A DNA stretch of 64,000 nt from Agrobacterium larrymoorei (GTDB lineage Bacteria; Pseudomonadota; Alphaproteobacteria; Rhizobiales; Rhizobiaceae), in contig NZ_JAUTBL010000002.1 in the NCBI RefSeq assembly GCF_030819275.1, positions 436,501 through 500,500 of the forward strand, read 5' to 3'. Shown here one piece after another: positions 40,014 to 48,999 of this stretch. The notes beneath the pieces are model-generated. The model saw only the letters and a program-made list of their open reading frames with translations, had not been told where the DNA came from and searched no databases. The translations under genes and the position numbers were made by a program. Numbering within the stretch: position 1 is the first letter of the stretch; the number at the start of each line of letters is the position of its first letter.

Positions 40014-40257
40014 CGAATCGTAAACCCCCAGCTCACGCTAGGGGTTTGTCGGCAGTCAGACGGCCGCATCGTGCGGCTTCTTTCATTTGTGGAAAATAAA
40101 AAATTAGATATTACAATAACTTATGAGAATTTATATTTCCCTCTCGATTAACCTGTTATTCATGTAGGTAAAAACTTTCCTGCACTTAAATCTTTGTTAA
40201 CCATAACATTGTCTTATTCGCTCATCGAAACGGCGCGCCGAACCATAAGGTCGGTAA

Positions 40258-40326
40258 GCATGAAGCTGCCCGCCGCGTTTCCCGGTATGACCGGAATGTC
40301 CCTTCTTATACTTAGGCCAAAGGGGC
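40258..40326 (+). promoter_or_regulatory. conserved flagellin 5' leader, copy 3
   Basis: AGCATGAAGC (40258-40267), CGGAATGTCCCT (GTCCCT at 40298-40303) and Shine-Dalgarno AAGGGGC ending at 40326. The ATG inside GGAATGTCCCTT opens a short reading frame whose TGA overlaps the flagellin ATG (ATGA at 40334-40337), which could give translational coupling. Confidence 0.6.
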
Positions 40327-40333
40327 TAATGAG

Positions 40334-41218
40334 ATGACCAGTATTTTGACCAACACCTCTGCAATGTCCGCATTGCAGTCACTCCGCAACGTCAACAACA
40401 GCCTTTCGAGCACCCAAGAGCGTGTGTCGTCAGGCTATCGCGTTGCAAAGGCATCAGACAACGTTGCCTATTGGTCGATCTCCACGACCATGCGGTCCGA
40501 CAACAAAGCCCTCAACGCTGCTGCCGATGCTCTGGGCGTTGGTGCAGCGAAGGTAGACACGGCTTACGCTGCGATGGACAGCGCCAAGGATGTTGTCAAT
40601 GAAATTAAGGCCAAGCTGTCGACGGCGAGTGAAAGCTCAGTAGACAAGACGCAGGTTCAGCTGGAAATCACCAAGCTGCAGCAACAGCTGTCGTCGATCG
40701 CTCAGTCCGCATCCTTCAACGGTGAAAACTGGGTCGTCAAGGCCGCCGGTTCCAGCTCGTCTGTCGTTGACGGCTTCATCCGCAACAGCGACGGCACCGT
40801 CAAGATCACCACTGCGACCTACGAAGCCGGCAGCTATGCGATGTTCTCGGCAATCGCCACTGCAACGGGCATCGGTACCGGTGGCATTCTCGGATCTGTG
40901 ATGAAGATCAAGCTCACATCGACGACGAGCCAAACCAACATCGACTCTTATCTGAATACCGTTGAAACCGCACTGAAGAAAATGGTGAAGGGTGCTGCCG
41001 CCGTCGGCGCTCTGAAGACCCGCATCGACATGCAGGACAGCTTCTCCAAGAAGCTCAGCGATGCCCAGAAATCCGGTATCAGCCGCTTGGTAGATGCCAA
41101 CATGGAAGAAGAATCCGCGAAGCTTTCTGCGCTGCAGACGCAGCAACAGTTGGCCGTCCAGTCTCTCTCCATCGCAAATTCCGGCTCGCAGCAGCTGCTC
41201 TCGCTCTTCCGCCAGTAG
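40334..41218 (+). CDS. fla: flagellin, third of four
   Basis: A 294-residue flagellin starting MTSILTNTSAMSALQSLRNV, with intact N- and C-terminal polymerisation regions (SGYRVAKASDNVAYWSISTT; ANMEEESAKLSALQTQQQLA). It is clearly more diverged at synonymous sites from flagellins 1 and 2 than those are from each other. It is separated from them by the transposase remnant, has the conserved leader and is followed by a terminator. Confidence 0.95.
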   Translation: MTSILTNTSAMSALQSLRNVNNSLSSTQERVSSGYRVAKASDNVAYWSISTTMRSDNKALNAAADALGVGAAKVDTAYAAMDSAKDVVNEIKAKLSTASESSVDKTQVQLEITKLQQQLSSIAQSASFNGENWVVKAAGSSSSVVDGFIRNSDGTVKITTATYEAGSYAMFSAIATATGIGTGGILGSVMKIKLTSTTSQTNIDSYLNTVETALKKMVKGAAAVGALKTRIDMQDSFSKKLSDAQKSGISRLVDANMEEESAKLSALQTQQQLAVQSLSIANSGSQQLLSLFRQ

Positions 41219-41244
41219 GACTTGGAGAGATCATAAAGCAAAGG

Positions 41245-41274
41245 GCCGCGTTTTTCCAAAGACGCGGCTTTCTT
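41245..41274 (+). terminator. flagellin 3 terminator
   Basis: GCCGCGT ... ACGCGGC hairpin followed by TTTCTT, 26 bases after the stop. Confidence 0.75.
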
Positions 41275-41313
41275 CATTAAGGCGCCCTTCGATCCATTGA
41301 GCGATCTCCAGCC

Positions 41314-41323
41314 TCACGCAAGC
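41314..41323 (+). promoter_or_regulatory. partial flagellar-regulon box before flaD
   Basis: TCACGCAAGC matches the first half of the recurrent box exactly; the second half (GGTTT at the correct distance) does not match. Confidence 0.35.
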
Positions 41324-41466
41324 TTGACCATGGTTTCTTCGTGTATTTCGTGTCGCGGTGATTCGCAGAGTTTGATGAACGCGGTGTCCGGCTTTTCAGC
41401 CTCTTCATGAAGAGAGGCGCATTCGCCAGAAATGGCATGTACTCCACTCTTCTTGAGACGAATGGC

Positions 41467-42432
41467 ATGACCAAGATTCTTTCCTCGAGCTATGTGCAGA
41501 GCGCACTACAGACGCTTCTCTTCAGCGCGGACAATCTGCAAAAAACGCAGCTGCGGGCAAGCTCCGGTCTCAAAGTCGCGGAAGCCGCAGACAATGCCGG
41601 ATATTGGTCGACCTCTCAGAAGCTGAAATCCGAGGGTAAGGTTTTGACCAGCGTCGGAGACGCGCTGACTCTAGGTGCGGCGAAAGTAGACACGACCTAT
41701 GAAAGCGTATCGTCAATGATTGAGCTTCTCGACAAGATAAAAACGCAGCTGACGACTGCCAAAGAGCCCAGCGCCGATCGCGATTCGATCAACGCATCCC
41801 TTTCATCGCTCAAAAGCAATCTCGAGTCGGTTGCCAAGTCGGCAAGCTTTTCGGGAGACAACTGGCTCTACAACAACAATGAGCAGCTGGTAGAAAGCAA
41901 ATCCATCCCTTATTCCTATAAAAAAGGAGCGGATGGAGCTATTACACTGCAGTATCTCACCATCAAAACTTCGGAGACGACGTTGGTCGATTCGAGCGAC
42001 CCCCGGCGTGGTGTACTCACAAGTGCTGTCGACGCGGCCCAGCTGAATCCCCAAGGGACAGCGACCCCAAGAGATTATTACCTTTTGCATATTGATGGGA
42101 CGACGGCCCCTGCAGGCACTGAGATCAAGGTCTCGGCCGATACCACGCAAGAGCAGCTCGACGACATGATCTCTGTAGTCAGTGACCTATCTCGGAAAGT
42201 GCAGGGACTGGGAAGCTCGCTCGGCACGATGTCCAGCCGTATCAATCAGCAAACCTCCTTCGTCAAGGGCATGGGAGATTCTCTCGACCTAAGCGTCAGC
42301 CGCCTCATTGATGCTGACATGACCGAGGAGTCCACAAAGCTTGCCGCATACAAATCTCAACGAGAGCTAGCGGTGGAAATGGTTTCCATGGCCAATAGCT
42401 TCCGCAGGAGTCTCAACGATCTCTTCGGCTAA
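41467..42432 (+). CDS. flaD: divergent flagellin FlaD
   Basis: A 321-residue flagellin with a typical N-terminal region (SGLKVAEAADNAGYWSTSQK) and C-terminal region (LIDADMTEESTKLAAYKSQR ... LNDLFG), but a longer, unrelated centre of about 100 residues (LVESKSIPYSYKKGADG and onward). ATG 41467 (MTKILSSSYVQSAL) is the family start. It lacks the clear leader element of the other three and is preceded instead by half of the flagellar box. The symbol follows the Agrobacterium position between the flagellin array and motB. Confidence 0.9.
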   Translation: MTKILSSSYVQSALQTLLFSADNLQKTQLRASSGLKVAEAADNAGYWSTSQKLKSEGKVLTSVGDALTLGAAKVDTTYESVSSMIELLDKIKTQLTTAKEPSADRDSINASLSSLKSNLESVAKSASFSGDNWLYNNNEQLVESKSIPYSYKKGADGAITLQYLTIKTSETTLVDSSDPRRGVLTSAVDAAQLNPQGTATPRDYYLLHIDGTTAPAGTEIKVSADTTQEQLDDMISVVSDLSRKVQGLGSSLGTMSSRINQQTSFVKGMGDSLDLSVSRLIDADMTEESTKLAAYKSQRELAVEMVSMANSFRRSLNDLFG

Positions 42433-42450
42433 CGGCGGATAGGTTCATCC

Positions 42451-42473
42451 TCGCACAAGTTTGGCTCTTTACT
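42451..42473 (+). promoter_or_regulatory. candidate flagellar-regulon box before the fliH-like/motB operon
   Basis: TCGCACAAGT, 8 bases, TTACT. The first half matches at 9 of 10 positions; the second half is weak. Confidence 0.4.
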
Positions 42474-42609
42474 CTCCGTTTTTGAAAAGCTGCCCTCTCC
42501 AGTTCTCCCGCAGGACAGACGATGCAGCTGCGAACACCTTGCGCGAATAAACGCGGTAAGGCTTCCCGGATTGAAAAGACAGATGTCATGTCTGTCGCCA
42601 GGTGCGTCG

Positions 42610-43254
42610 ATGAGTGCAGCGCTGACAAAATACTTGAAGGATTTCAGCCAGTTCGTACCGGTTGAAGAACCCGTGGCGATCGATCTCGAAATGCCGGCGG
42701 TGACCTTCGAGAATGAATGGGCGTCAGCTCCCGAGCCTTTGCTCGATTTCGAAGAGGAGAAGCGGAAGGCGTTCGAGGATGGTGAGCAATCCGCAAGACA
42801 GAGCCTCCAGGAGAACCACCAGGCCGAACTCGACGCCTTGAAGCTGCGCCATGAGGAGGAGCTGGAGGCCCAACGTGTCCGGTTTGAGGAAGAAATCGCC
42901 GGTCACCTCGCGACTTCGGTCATCACCATGAAGCAGGTGATGAATGAGCACGTCGAGGCTGCTTGTCTCAAGGTTCTCAGCCAGTTTGTCGAACAGGAGC
43001 TCGCACAGAAGACGGCGGCCGAACTTTCGGCGCAGATCCGTCGAGAGATACAGGATGGCTATGCTGGCACGGTCAAGATCAGCGGGCCGGAGGAACTCCT
43101 TTCCAAGATGCGTAGGGAACTGGAGGGTGTTGATCACCCCATCGACTACGAGATGTCGGACGACATCGATATTCAGGTTCACATGGATAATTCAATTTTA
43201 ATGACGAGATTGTCGGAGTTCTTCCAAGGCTTGAGGGGCTTGTCTGATGAGTGA
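42610..43254 (+). CDS. FliH-like coiled-coil protein
   Basis: A 214-residue soluble protein starting [15 protein letters not shown]. Residues about 45-110 form a highly charged coiled coil ([20 protein letters not shown]). The C-terminal half, with spaced small/hydrophobic residues ([20 protein letters not shown]) and a final [20 protein letters not shown] segment, resembles the globular domain of FliH / V-ATPase subunit E. FliH is the partner of FliI, which is encoded 9 kb away, and no other fliH candidate is visible. The gene overlaps motB by 8 bases. The FliH assignment is my inference from architecture. Confidence 0.65.
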   Translation: MSAALTKYLKDFSQFVPVEEPVAIDLEMPAVTFENEWASAPEPLLDFEEEKRKAFEDGEQSARQSLQENHQAELDALKLRHEEELEAQRVRFEEEIAGHLATSVITMKQVMNEHVEAACLKVLSQFVEQELAQKTAAELSAQIRREIQDGYAGTVKISGPEELLSKMRRELEGVDHPIDYEMSDDIDIQVHMDNSILMTRLSEFFQGLRGLSDE

Positions 43255-44629
43255 GAGCGAAAATCACCATCACGGCAAGAATGAAATCATCATCGTCAAG
43301 CGGCACAAGGGTGGGCATGACGGTGCGCATGGTGGTGCCTGGAAGATTGCCTTTGCCGACTTCATGACTGCGATGATGGCCTTCTTCCTCGTCATGTGGC
43401 TCGTCAACGCGTCCAACGAAAAGACGACAGCCTCGGTCGCCAGCTATTTCAACCCGATCAAGTTGACGGACGAACAGCCAGCCGAACGTGGATTGAAGCA
43501 GCCTGCCAAGAAAGAGCAAGGGGAAGAGACCAGCGCGAAATCCGAAACCAAGACGACCAAGTCGACGGAGGGCAGCGCTGCCGCAAGCGGCGAGGACTCG
43601 ACCACGACATCCGGTCAGAATGTCAATTTCTCCGAAGCCGCCTTCTTCCAAAATCCCTATGCGGTTCTCGCAGAGATTGCCCAGGAGGTCGGGCAGCAGG
43701 CCAATGTCAGCGCCAAGGGTGAGGGTGGCGCAAGCGAGTCCGGCCCCTCGACCGGCGCATCCGGTGGCGAAGCTTACCGCGATCCCTTCGATCCGGATTT
43801 CTGGAGCAAGCAGATCGACCCCGCTCAGCAGAACCCTTCTGTTGTGGTCCAGGACACAAAGCTTCCGGAAAAGGAGCAGAAACCTGAAAGCGTGAAGCAA
43901 ACGCCACCCAAGGAGGATGTTGCGGGCATTATCGGCGACCCGAACGATCTCGGAACGCCCCCCGACCCCAAAGCGGCCAAGGTTGAGCAGGTTGCGGCGG
44001 ACGATCTGGATGCGGAAGCGGAGAAGCCAACCGAAGTCGCAGTGGCTATTCCGGTCCCCAGTCCAAAGCCCAATCAGGTTTCCGGCAAACAATCGGCAAA
44101 ACAGGATGCGCAGACGAAGCAGGACGCTGACAGCGAACCCGCCACGCCCGTCAAGGTATCGCAGACGAGTGAAAAGGCCGCTGACGCGTTGCGCGCGGAG
44201 ATCTCGCAGGAGGTCTCCGGCGTGGCCGGCAAGCTTGCCGAGGGCATCGTTGTGACCCCTGCCGAAGGCGGCACGCTGATTACCATCTCGGAAAAGGCGA
44301 GCAGTGCGATGTTCAGCGTGGGCTCTGCCGTCCCCCAGCGCGATCTGGTCCTGGCAATGGGAAAGATCGGCGAGGTTCTCAGCAAGCAAAAGGGTGCTGT
44401 CGTCATTCGTGGCCATACCGATGGCAGAGCCTATAATAGCGGCGGCAAGGATAACTGGACGCTGTCGATGGATCGCGCCCATGCGGCCTATTACATGCTG
44501 GTGCGCGGCGGACTGGATGAAGGGCGGATCAAACAGCTCTCCGGTTTTGCCGACCGTCGCTTGCAAAGCACGGATGACCCGATGAACGGCGCGAACCGCC
44601 GTATCGAGATATTGCTCGAGGACGGTTGA
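43247..44629 (+). CDS. motB: flagellar stator protein MotB
   Basis: Stator subunit, 460 residues. It has a His-rich N-terminus, the single membrane segment with the proton-binding Asp ([20 protein letters not shown], Asp 38), a long periplasmic Pro/Lys/Ser-rich linker (about residues 80-310) and a C-terminal OmpA-like peptidoglycan-binding domain ([13 protein letters not shown] ... [11 protein letters not shown]). The linker makes it much longer than enteric MotB, as in other rhizobia, where MotC binds the periplasmic part. Second gene of the operon fliH-like-motB-motC-motD. Confidence 0.96.
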   Translation: MSESENHHHGKNEIIIVKRHKGGHDGAHGGAWKIAFADFMTAMMAFFLVMWLVNASNEKTTASVASYFNPIKLTDEQPAERGLKQPAKKEQGEETSAKSETKTTKSTEGSAAASGEDSTTTSGQNVNFSEAAFFQNPYAVLAEIAQEVGQQANVSAKGEGGASESGPSTGASGGEAYRDPFDPDFWSKQIDPAQQNPSVVVQDTKLPEKEQKPESVKQTPPKEDVAGIIGDPNDLGTPPDPKAAKVEQVAADDLDAEAEKPTEVAVAIPVPSPKPNQVSGKQSAKQDAQTKQDADSEPATPVKVSQTSEKAADALRAEISQEVSGVAGKLAEGIVVTPAEGGTLITISEKASSAMFSVGSAVPQRDLVLAMGKIGEVLSKQKGAVVIRGHTDGRAYNSGGKDNWTLSMDRAHAAYYMLVRGGLDEGRIKQLSGFADRRLQSTDDPMNGANRRIEILLEDG

Positions 44630-44638
44630 GGCCAGCGG

Positions 44639-45865
44639 ATGATGAGAGCCACTCATATTGCTGGATTGTTGATGGGGGTATCCTGGCTTCTGGTGGCTGG
44701 CCAGAGCCAGGCCCAGAGCGACCTGCCGCCCGCCAAGATCTTGCGGTCGCTGCAGTTCGTGCAGGATTCGGTTGTCATGGGCGACCATTCCGCGCGCGAC
44801 ATGCAAAAATTTCTGCTGGGTACTTTCGACACCACGTTACGGACGTCGGACATGTCGGTGTTCTCCGATGCGAAGAATGCCGATGCGGCGCTGATCTACA
44901 TCATGAGCGGCGGCAATCCCGCGACGCTCAACTACCTCGTGGCCAAGGACGTGCAGGGATACTTCGATTCCCGTGTGGTCAATGTCTTGCAAAAATATCT
45001 GAGCGGCCGTGGCGGTCTGGTGGATAAGGTCGTTTCCGATCTGATCCCGGAATATCGTAACAACCGCCTGGGCCCTTACCTCATGCTGATTGCGGGCAAC
45101 ATCGCCTATACGAGAGATGCGGCTGCAGCACTGCCATTCTTCGATGATGCTCGGTTGAGTGCACCGGGGACGATTATCGAGGAGGCGGCGCTGCGCCGTT
45201 CCATCATGGCGACGATGCAGTTGAAGCAGCCTCAAAAGGGAATGCTCTACGCCCGAAAATACGCAGTCCGGTTTCTGCATTCACCCTATGCATCGCAGTT
45301 TGCCGATCTCTTTGTCAGCCTTGCCGTCGATAGCTTTGGCCCCGTGACGACGAAGGACATTGGTGAGATCGCCGAGCTGATGGATCCGGAGAGGGCTCAG
45401 GAAATCTATCTGCGCATCGCCCGACAGGCATCCTTGCAAGGTAAGACCGAGCTTGCCCAGTTCGCGGCGGAGAAAGCCAACAGAATAGCAGAGGACACGG
45501 GTGACACGACCCGCGAGCCTCTCTCCAAGCTCTATTCGGGACTGACCGACATATCGGGACAGGATGTTCTTGGCGCACAGAAAAAGCTAGCCAGCATACC
45601 GGAAGCGGAGCTGTCGCCGCGCGATCTGGCGCTGCGTGATGCGGCGAATACCATTGCGAAGCAGATCATGCAGCCGGCCGCGCCGCCTGCTTCGAGTGGC
45701 AGCAGCCACGCGGCTGGAGGTGTTGACGACGCTCCAGCACATGCTGGTCAGACCGAGGAGGCTGCATCCCATGCAGCCGATGCCGCACCATTGAAGACAT
45801 TTTTCGATAAGAACCGCGCTCGATTGAACGAGATCGACTCCATGCTGAAGCAGGAAGGGGGATAA
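44639..45865 (+). CDS. motC: chemotaxis/motility protein MotC
   Basis: Periplasmic motor protein specific to rhizobia, 408 residues. It has a signal peptide (IAGLLMGVSWLLVAGQSQA, cleavage near residue 26). The body is helical and TPR-like (AALPFFDDARLSAPGTIIEE; ARQASLQGKTELAQFAAEKA), and a Pro/Ala/His-rich stretch lies near residues 345-380. In S. meliloti MotC binds MotB and is needed for rotation. It begins 9 bases after motB. Confidence 0.93.
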   Translation: MMRATHIAGLLMGVSWLLVAGQSQAQSDLPPAKILRSLQFVQDSVVMGDHSARDMQKFLLGTFDTTLRTSDMSVFSDAKNADAALIYIMSGGNPATLNYLVAKDVQGYFDSRVVNVLQKYLSGRGGLVDKVVSDLIPEYRNNRLGPYLMLIAGNIAYTRDAAAALPFFDDARLSAPGTIIEEAALRRSIMATMQLKQPQKGMLYARKYAVRFLHSPYASQFADLFVSLAVDSFGPVTTKDIGEIAELMDPERAQEIYLRIARQASLQGKTELAQFAAEKANRIAEDTGDTTREPLSKLYSGLTDISGQDVLGAQKKLASIPEAELSPRDLALRDAANTIAKQIMQPAAPPASSGSSHAAGGVDDAPAHAGQTEEAASHAADAAPLKTFFDKNRARLNEIDSMLKQEGG

Positions 45866-45866
45866 C

Positions 45867-47321
45867 ATGAACGTCCTGAGCAACTTGGTGCCGAGCCATA
45901 CCGAGGCCGTAAAGGTTACAAACAGTCGGGACCGTGGCGGATCGTCCAAGCAAGGCGCATCCGGCTTCTCCGACGCGCTCGGCGCCGCGGGCGATCGCAA
46001 CGGCCGGCAACCTGCGCCAGCAAACAATGCCAACGCCAGGTCCAAGGCGCAAGATAGCGATAGAGCCCAGAGCACATCGTCAAGCACTGTGTCGACCGAC
46101 ACCAAGCAAACCTTACGCGACCGGCCTGCGAGTAAGCCTCAGGATGATGCGCCAACCCGTGCCGCAAACGCTGACGGTAAGCAACCAGCCGCTAAGGACG
46201 ATGTCACCGATGAAGCGTCGGAAAGCAAACCTTCGCTTCTTTTGAAGCTTGTCGACCCGAGCCTGAGCGTTCAGACCGCGCCGGTGACGCCTGCGGCGCA
46301 GGAAGCGCCGGCGGTGGTCGAAGAGCCTGCAGCTTCGCTCGCAGATCTGGTGAAATTCATCGAGACGCTGACCAAGGCGACAAACACGACCGAAGGGCCG
46401 GTTGAGGGCGATAAAGGCGATAAGTCTGCAGACGAGACTGATGTGACCGACGTTCCGAGCACGAGTGCCGACCTTATGTCGCTTCTCGCCGCCACGACCA
46501 TGCCGAAAGAGCAGCCGGTAACGCCAGCGCACGCCGATGCAAAGGCAAAGCCGACCGATGGCGCAACTCTGCTTCCTGTGGGTCCATCATCAGGTGACGA
46601 TCAGGCCTTGCCCGCGACAGTGGTAAGGCTCGCCAAGGCGGATGCTCCGGCGATCGATCTTCACATTGCATCGCATGAGGATGGATCGTTGAAGGTCGAT
46701 GCATCGCTGTCGTCGGCTCCAAACGTTGACGTGGTGCAGGTACTCGATAGCAGACGTTATCTCGCTCTTGCTCCAACTTCAAACGCCGCCAACGTCACAG
46801 CGTCGATGGCATCCGACCCGGAATGGGCAACGGCAATGGCGGCCAAGACCAGTGGAGCGCCTCTGGTGACCACCACTGGGCAGGTCGTTCACACGCTGAA
46901 GATCCAGATGAGCCCTGTCGAACTCGGTCATGTGACGGCCGCCATGAAGCTGGTGGGTGATGAGCTGAGTGTCCACCTGACCGCCCATACGCTGAAAGGC
47001 TATGCGGAACTGCAGAAAGACAGTTCCGCCATCCTGGATGCTTTGAAGTCGCAAGGCTTCAGCGTGGATCAGGTAACAGTCTCGCTTTCTTCCGCATCCG
47101 ACCGTCAGGACAACACAAGCAACAACCGCCAGCCGAACGATCTGAACCAGCAAGGTGCGCAGCAGGGCGGCCAGCGTGGCAACGAGGATCGATCGCAGGA
47201 GCAGTTCTATCGGCAGACGCGCCCCAACGCGCCCGAAGAGGTCAATGGCAATGATATTTCGGCTCAGCCTGAAACACTTCCTCGCGATACCAGCGCTCGT
47301 CCTGACCACGTCTACCTGTGA
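45867..47321 (+). CDS. motD: flagellar hook-length control protein FliK (MotD)
   Basis: A 484-residue exported ruler that measures the hook and triggers the FlhB substrate switch; rhizobial MotD was later shown to be FliK. The N-terminal 300 residues are low-complexity, rich in Ala/Asp/Ser/Thr/Pro; the conserved Flg_hook domain follows (VVHTLKIQMSPVELGHVTAA ... LKSQGFSVDQVTVSLSS, about residues 335-420), and then a polar tail. It starts 1 base after the motC stop and overlaps the next gene by 77 bases. Confidence 0.93.
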   Translation: MNVLSNLVPSHTEAVKVTNSRDRGGSSKQGASGFSDALGAAGDRNGRQPAPANNANARSKAQDSDRAQSTSSSTVSTDTKQTLRDRPASKPQDDAPTRAANADGKQPAAKDDVTDEASESKPSLLLKLVDPSLSVQTAPVTPAAQEAPAVVEEPAASLADLVKFIETLTKATNTTEGPVEGDKGDKSADETDVTDVPSTSADLMSLLAATTMPKEQPVTPAHADAKAKPTDGATLLPVGPSSGDDQALPATVVRLAKADAPAIDLHIASHEDGSLKVDASLSSAPNVDVVQVLDSRRYLALAPTSNAANVTASMASDPEWATAMAAKTSGAPLVTTTGQVVHTLKIQMSPVELGHVTAAMKLVGDELSVHLTAHTLKGYAELQKDSSAILDALKSQGFSVDQVTVSLSSASDRQDNTSNNRQPNDLNQQGAQQGGQRGNEDRSQEQFYRQTRPNAPEEVNGNDISAQPETLPRDTSARPDHVYL

Positions 47322-47832
47322 GGCCTCCCAGCCCGTAGCTGCGGTGGAGTGTGAGCAGCAGATCCATGATGCCGCAGGCCAATATAACATTCCGGAAGGA
47401 ATATTATATTCGGTGGGTCTGACGGAAACCGGACGCAAGGGTTCGCTCAGCCCCTACGCGATCAACATCGAAGGCAAGGCTTTTTTTCCTGAAAGCAGGA
47501 TGGAAGCCTATCGTCTGGTGGAGGAGGCGCGGGCACGTGGTGCGAAGCTGATCGATGTCGGATGCATGCAGATCAACGTCTATTTTCACGGCGCGGAGTT
47601 CAGATCGATCGGCGAAATGTTCGAGCCTGCGAAGAATGTGGCCTATGCTGCGCGCTTCCTAAAGCAGCTCCACGATCGGCATGAGACCTGGACGATGGCT
47701 GTCGCAAGATACCATGCCGGCCCCAATAATGACCCCGCGCAACAGCGCTATGTCTGCCGTGTCATCAGCAATCTGGTCGCAACAGGCTATGGTCAGTGGA
47801 CCGTCAACGCCCGCAAATTTTGCCAGGCTTAA
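47245..47832 (+). CDS. lytic transglycosylase, probably flagellum-associated
   Basis: A 195-residue exported enzyme: hydrophobic signal (IFRLSLKHFLAIPALVLTTS, cleavage near residue 27), then an SLT-type domain with the catalytic Glu in SVGLTETG (Glu 61), DVGCMQINVYFHG, and an AVARYHAGPN motif. It would cleave glycan strands of peptidoglycan. FlgJ-type muramidase is absent from rhizobial clusters, so this enzyme may open the wall for the rod. The start could be ATG 47245 or 47251; both lie inside the end of motD, implying translational coupling. Confidence 0.88.
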   Translation: MAMIFRLSLKHFLAIPALVLTTSTCEASQPVAAVECEQQIHDAAGQYNIPEGILYSVGLTETGRKGSLSPYAINIEGKAFFPESRMEAYRLVEEARARGAKLIDVGCMQINVYFHGAEFRSIGEMFEPAKNVAYAARFLKQLHDRHETWTMAVARYHAGPNNDPAQQRYVCRVISNLVATGYGQWTVNARKFCQA

Positions 47833-48113
47833 CCAATCTTAAGTTGTATCCATCGACTCCGTTTTTGCCCATTTTTGAAATACGGCAAGAATGGGCCAAA
47901 TTCATTGAGTCAATCCCCCTATTATCTTCCACATGTTTATCCCAGGAAAAAATATCCCATTTTTGGTTAACGCATACTAGATATAGTCCAAATCGGCACA
48001 ATATGGTTAATCAACTATTAATAATTACCTGTATTTTCCTGTAATTGTTAGAGATTCCCCCGATTCGTACACCCTAGGACGTAGGTGAGCTACACTGATT
48101 CGGAGGCGGACGA

Positions 48114-48785
48114 ATGATCGTGGTAGTTGATGAGCGCAAGCTCGTTAAAGAAGGGTATACAGCCCTGTTTGGACGAGAGGGGATACCCTCAACTGGATTT
48201 GATCCAGCAGAATTTGGCGAATGGGTGAACACCGCAGCGGATTCAGACATCGCTGCGATTGAAGCATTTTTAATCGGTCAGGCTGATACAACGCATGAAC
48301 TGCCAAGAACGATCCGTGATCGTTCGCAGGCCCCTGTCATTGCGGTCAGCGATCAACATTCCCTCGATGCAACACTGGCATTGTTCGATTGTGGCGTCGA
48401 CGATGTCGTGCGCAAGCCTGTACATCCCCGTGAGATCTTGGCACGAGCGGCAGCCATTCGCCGCAGGCTTAACGTCATCACGCAGTTTATCGATGTCGGA
48501 CCAATCCGGGTTTTCTCCGATGGTCGTGATCCGGAAGTGAATGGCGAAGTGTTCCCGCTTCCGCGTCGTGAGCGGCGCATTCTGGAATATTTAATCGCCA
48601 ACCGCGGTCGCCGCGTTTCCAAGGCGCAGATCTTCAACGCGATCTACGGCATCTTCGATGAGGAAGTCGAAGAGAACGTGGTCGAAAGCCACATCAGCAA
48701 GCTTCGCAAAAAGCTTCGCAGGAAGCTTGGCTTCGATCCAATCGACTCGAAGCGGTTCCTCGGTTACTGCATCGACTGGTCCTGA
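48114..48785 (+). CDS. rem: OmpR-type motility activator Rem
   Basis: A 223-residue orphan response regulator that in S. meliloti is activated by VisNR and switches on flagellar and motility genes in growing cells. The receiver half is degenerate: at the phosphorylation site it has Glu 50 ([10 protein letters not shown]) rather than Asp, so it is probably not controlled by phosphorylation. The C-terminal winged helix is intact ([20 protein letters not shown] ... [12 protein letters not shown]). It is preceded by 281 AT-rich bases where VisNR may bind, and followed by two terminators, so it is its own transcription unit. Confidence 0.94.
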   Translation: MIVVVDERKLVKEGYTALFGREGIPSTGFDPAEFGEWVNTAADSDIAAIEAFLIGQADTTHELPRTIRDRSQAPVIAVSDQHSLDATLALFDCGVDDVVRKPVHPREILARAAAIRRRLNVITQFIDVGPIRVFSDGRDPEVNGEVFPLPRRERRILEYLIANRGRRVSKAQIFNAIYGIFDEEVEENVVESHISKLRKKLRRKLGFDPIDSKRFLGYCIDWS

Positions 48786-48791
48786 ACGTCA

Positions 48792-48822
48792 TCGCGGGTT
48801 CGAGAAGCCCGCGATATTTGTT
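48792..48822 (+). terminator. rem terminator 1
   Basis: ATCGCGGG / CCCGCGAT hairpin followed by ATTTGTTT, just after the stop. Confidence 0.75.
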
Positions 48823-48847
48823 TATTCATTTCAGCACCCTCATTCCT

Positions 48848-48878
48848 AAAGACCGGCCCGAGTGCCGGTCTTTTTCGT
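48848..48878 (+). terminator. rem terminator 2
   Basis: AAAGACCGGC and GCCGGTCTTT around a six-base loop with a TTTTT tail. It isolates rem from the flgE operon. Confidence 0.85.
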
Positions 48879-48946
48879 TTCTGGACGTCTCCACTCCTCG
48901 ATGGCTTTGGCGCTGAAAATTTCCATGGTGGAGAAAACAGACAGCC

Positions 48947-48969
48947 TCACGCAAGGCCCGCATCCTAAC
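48947..48969 (+). promoter_or_regulatory. flagellar-regulon box before flgE
   Basis: TCACGCAAGG, 8 bases, CTAAC: a full match, 31 bases before the flgE start. Confidence 0.6.
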
Positions 48970-48999
48970 GTCATCAGGAACAGGAATAGAGGATTCGAC

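Noticed and set aside
43079..44806. 575-codon open frame on the minus strand
   Set aside because: It is the antisense of motB and motC starts; the sense strand gives clear MotB and MotC proteins.
48050..48113. CTAGG sequence upstream of rem as another flagellar box
   Set aside because: The first half of the box is absent at the required distance; rem is expected to be under VisNR instead.
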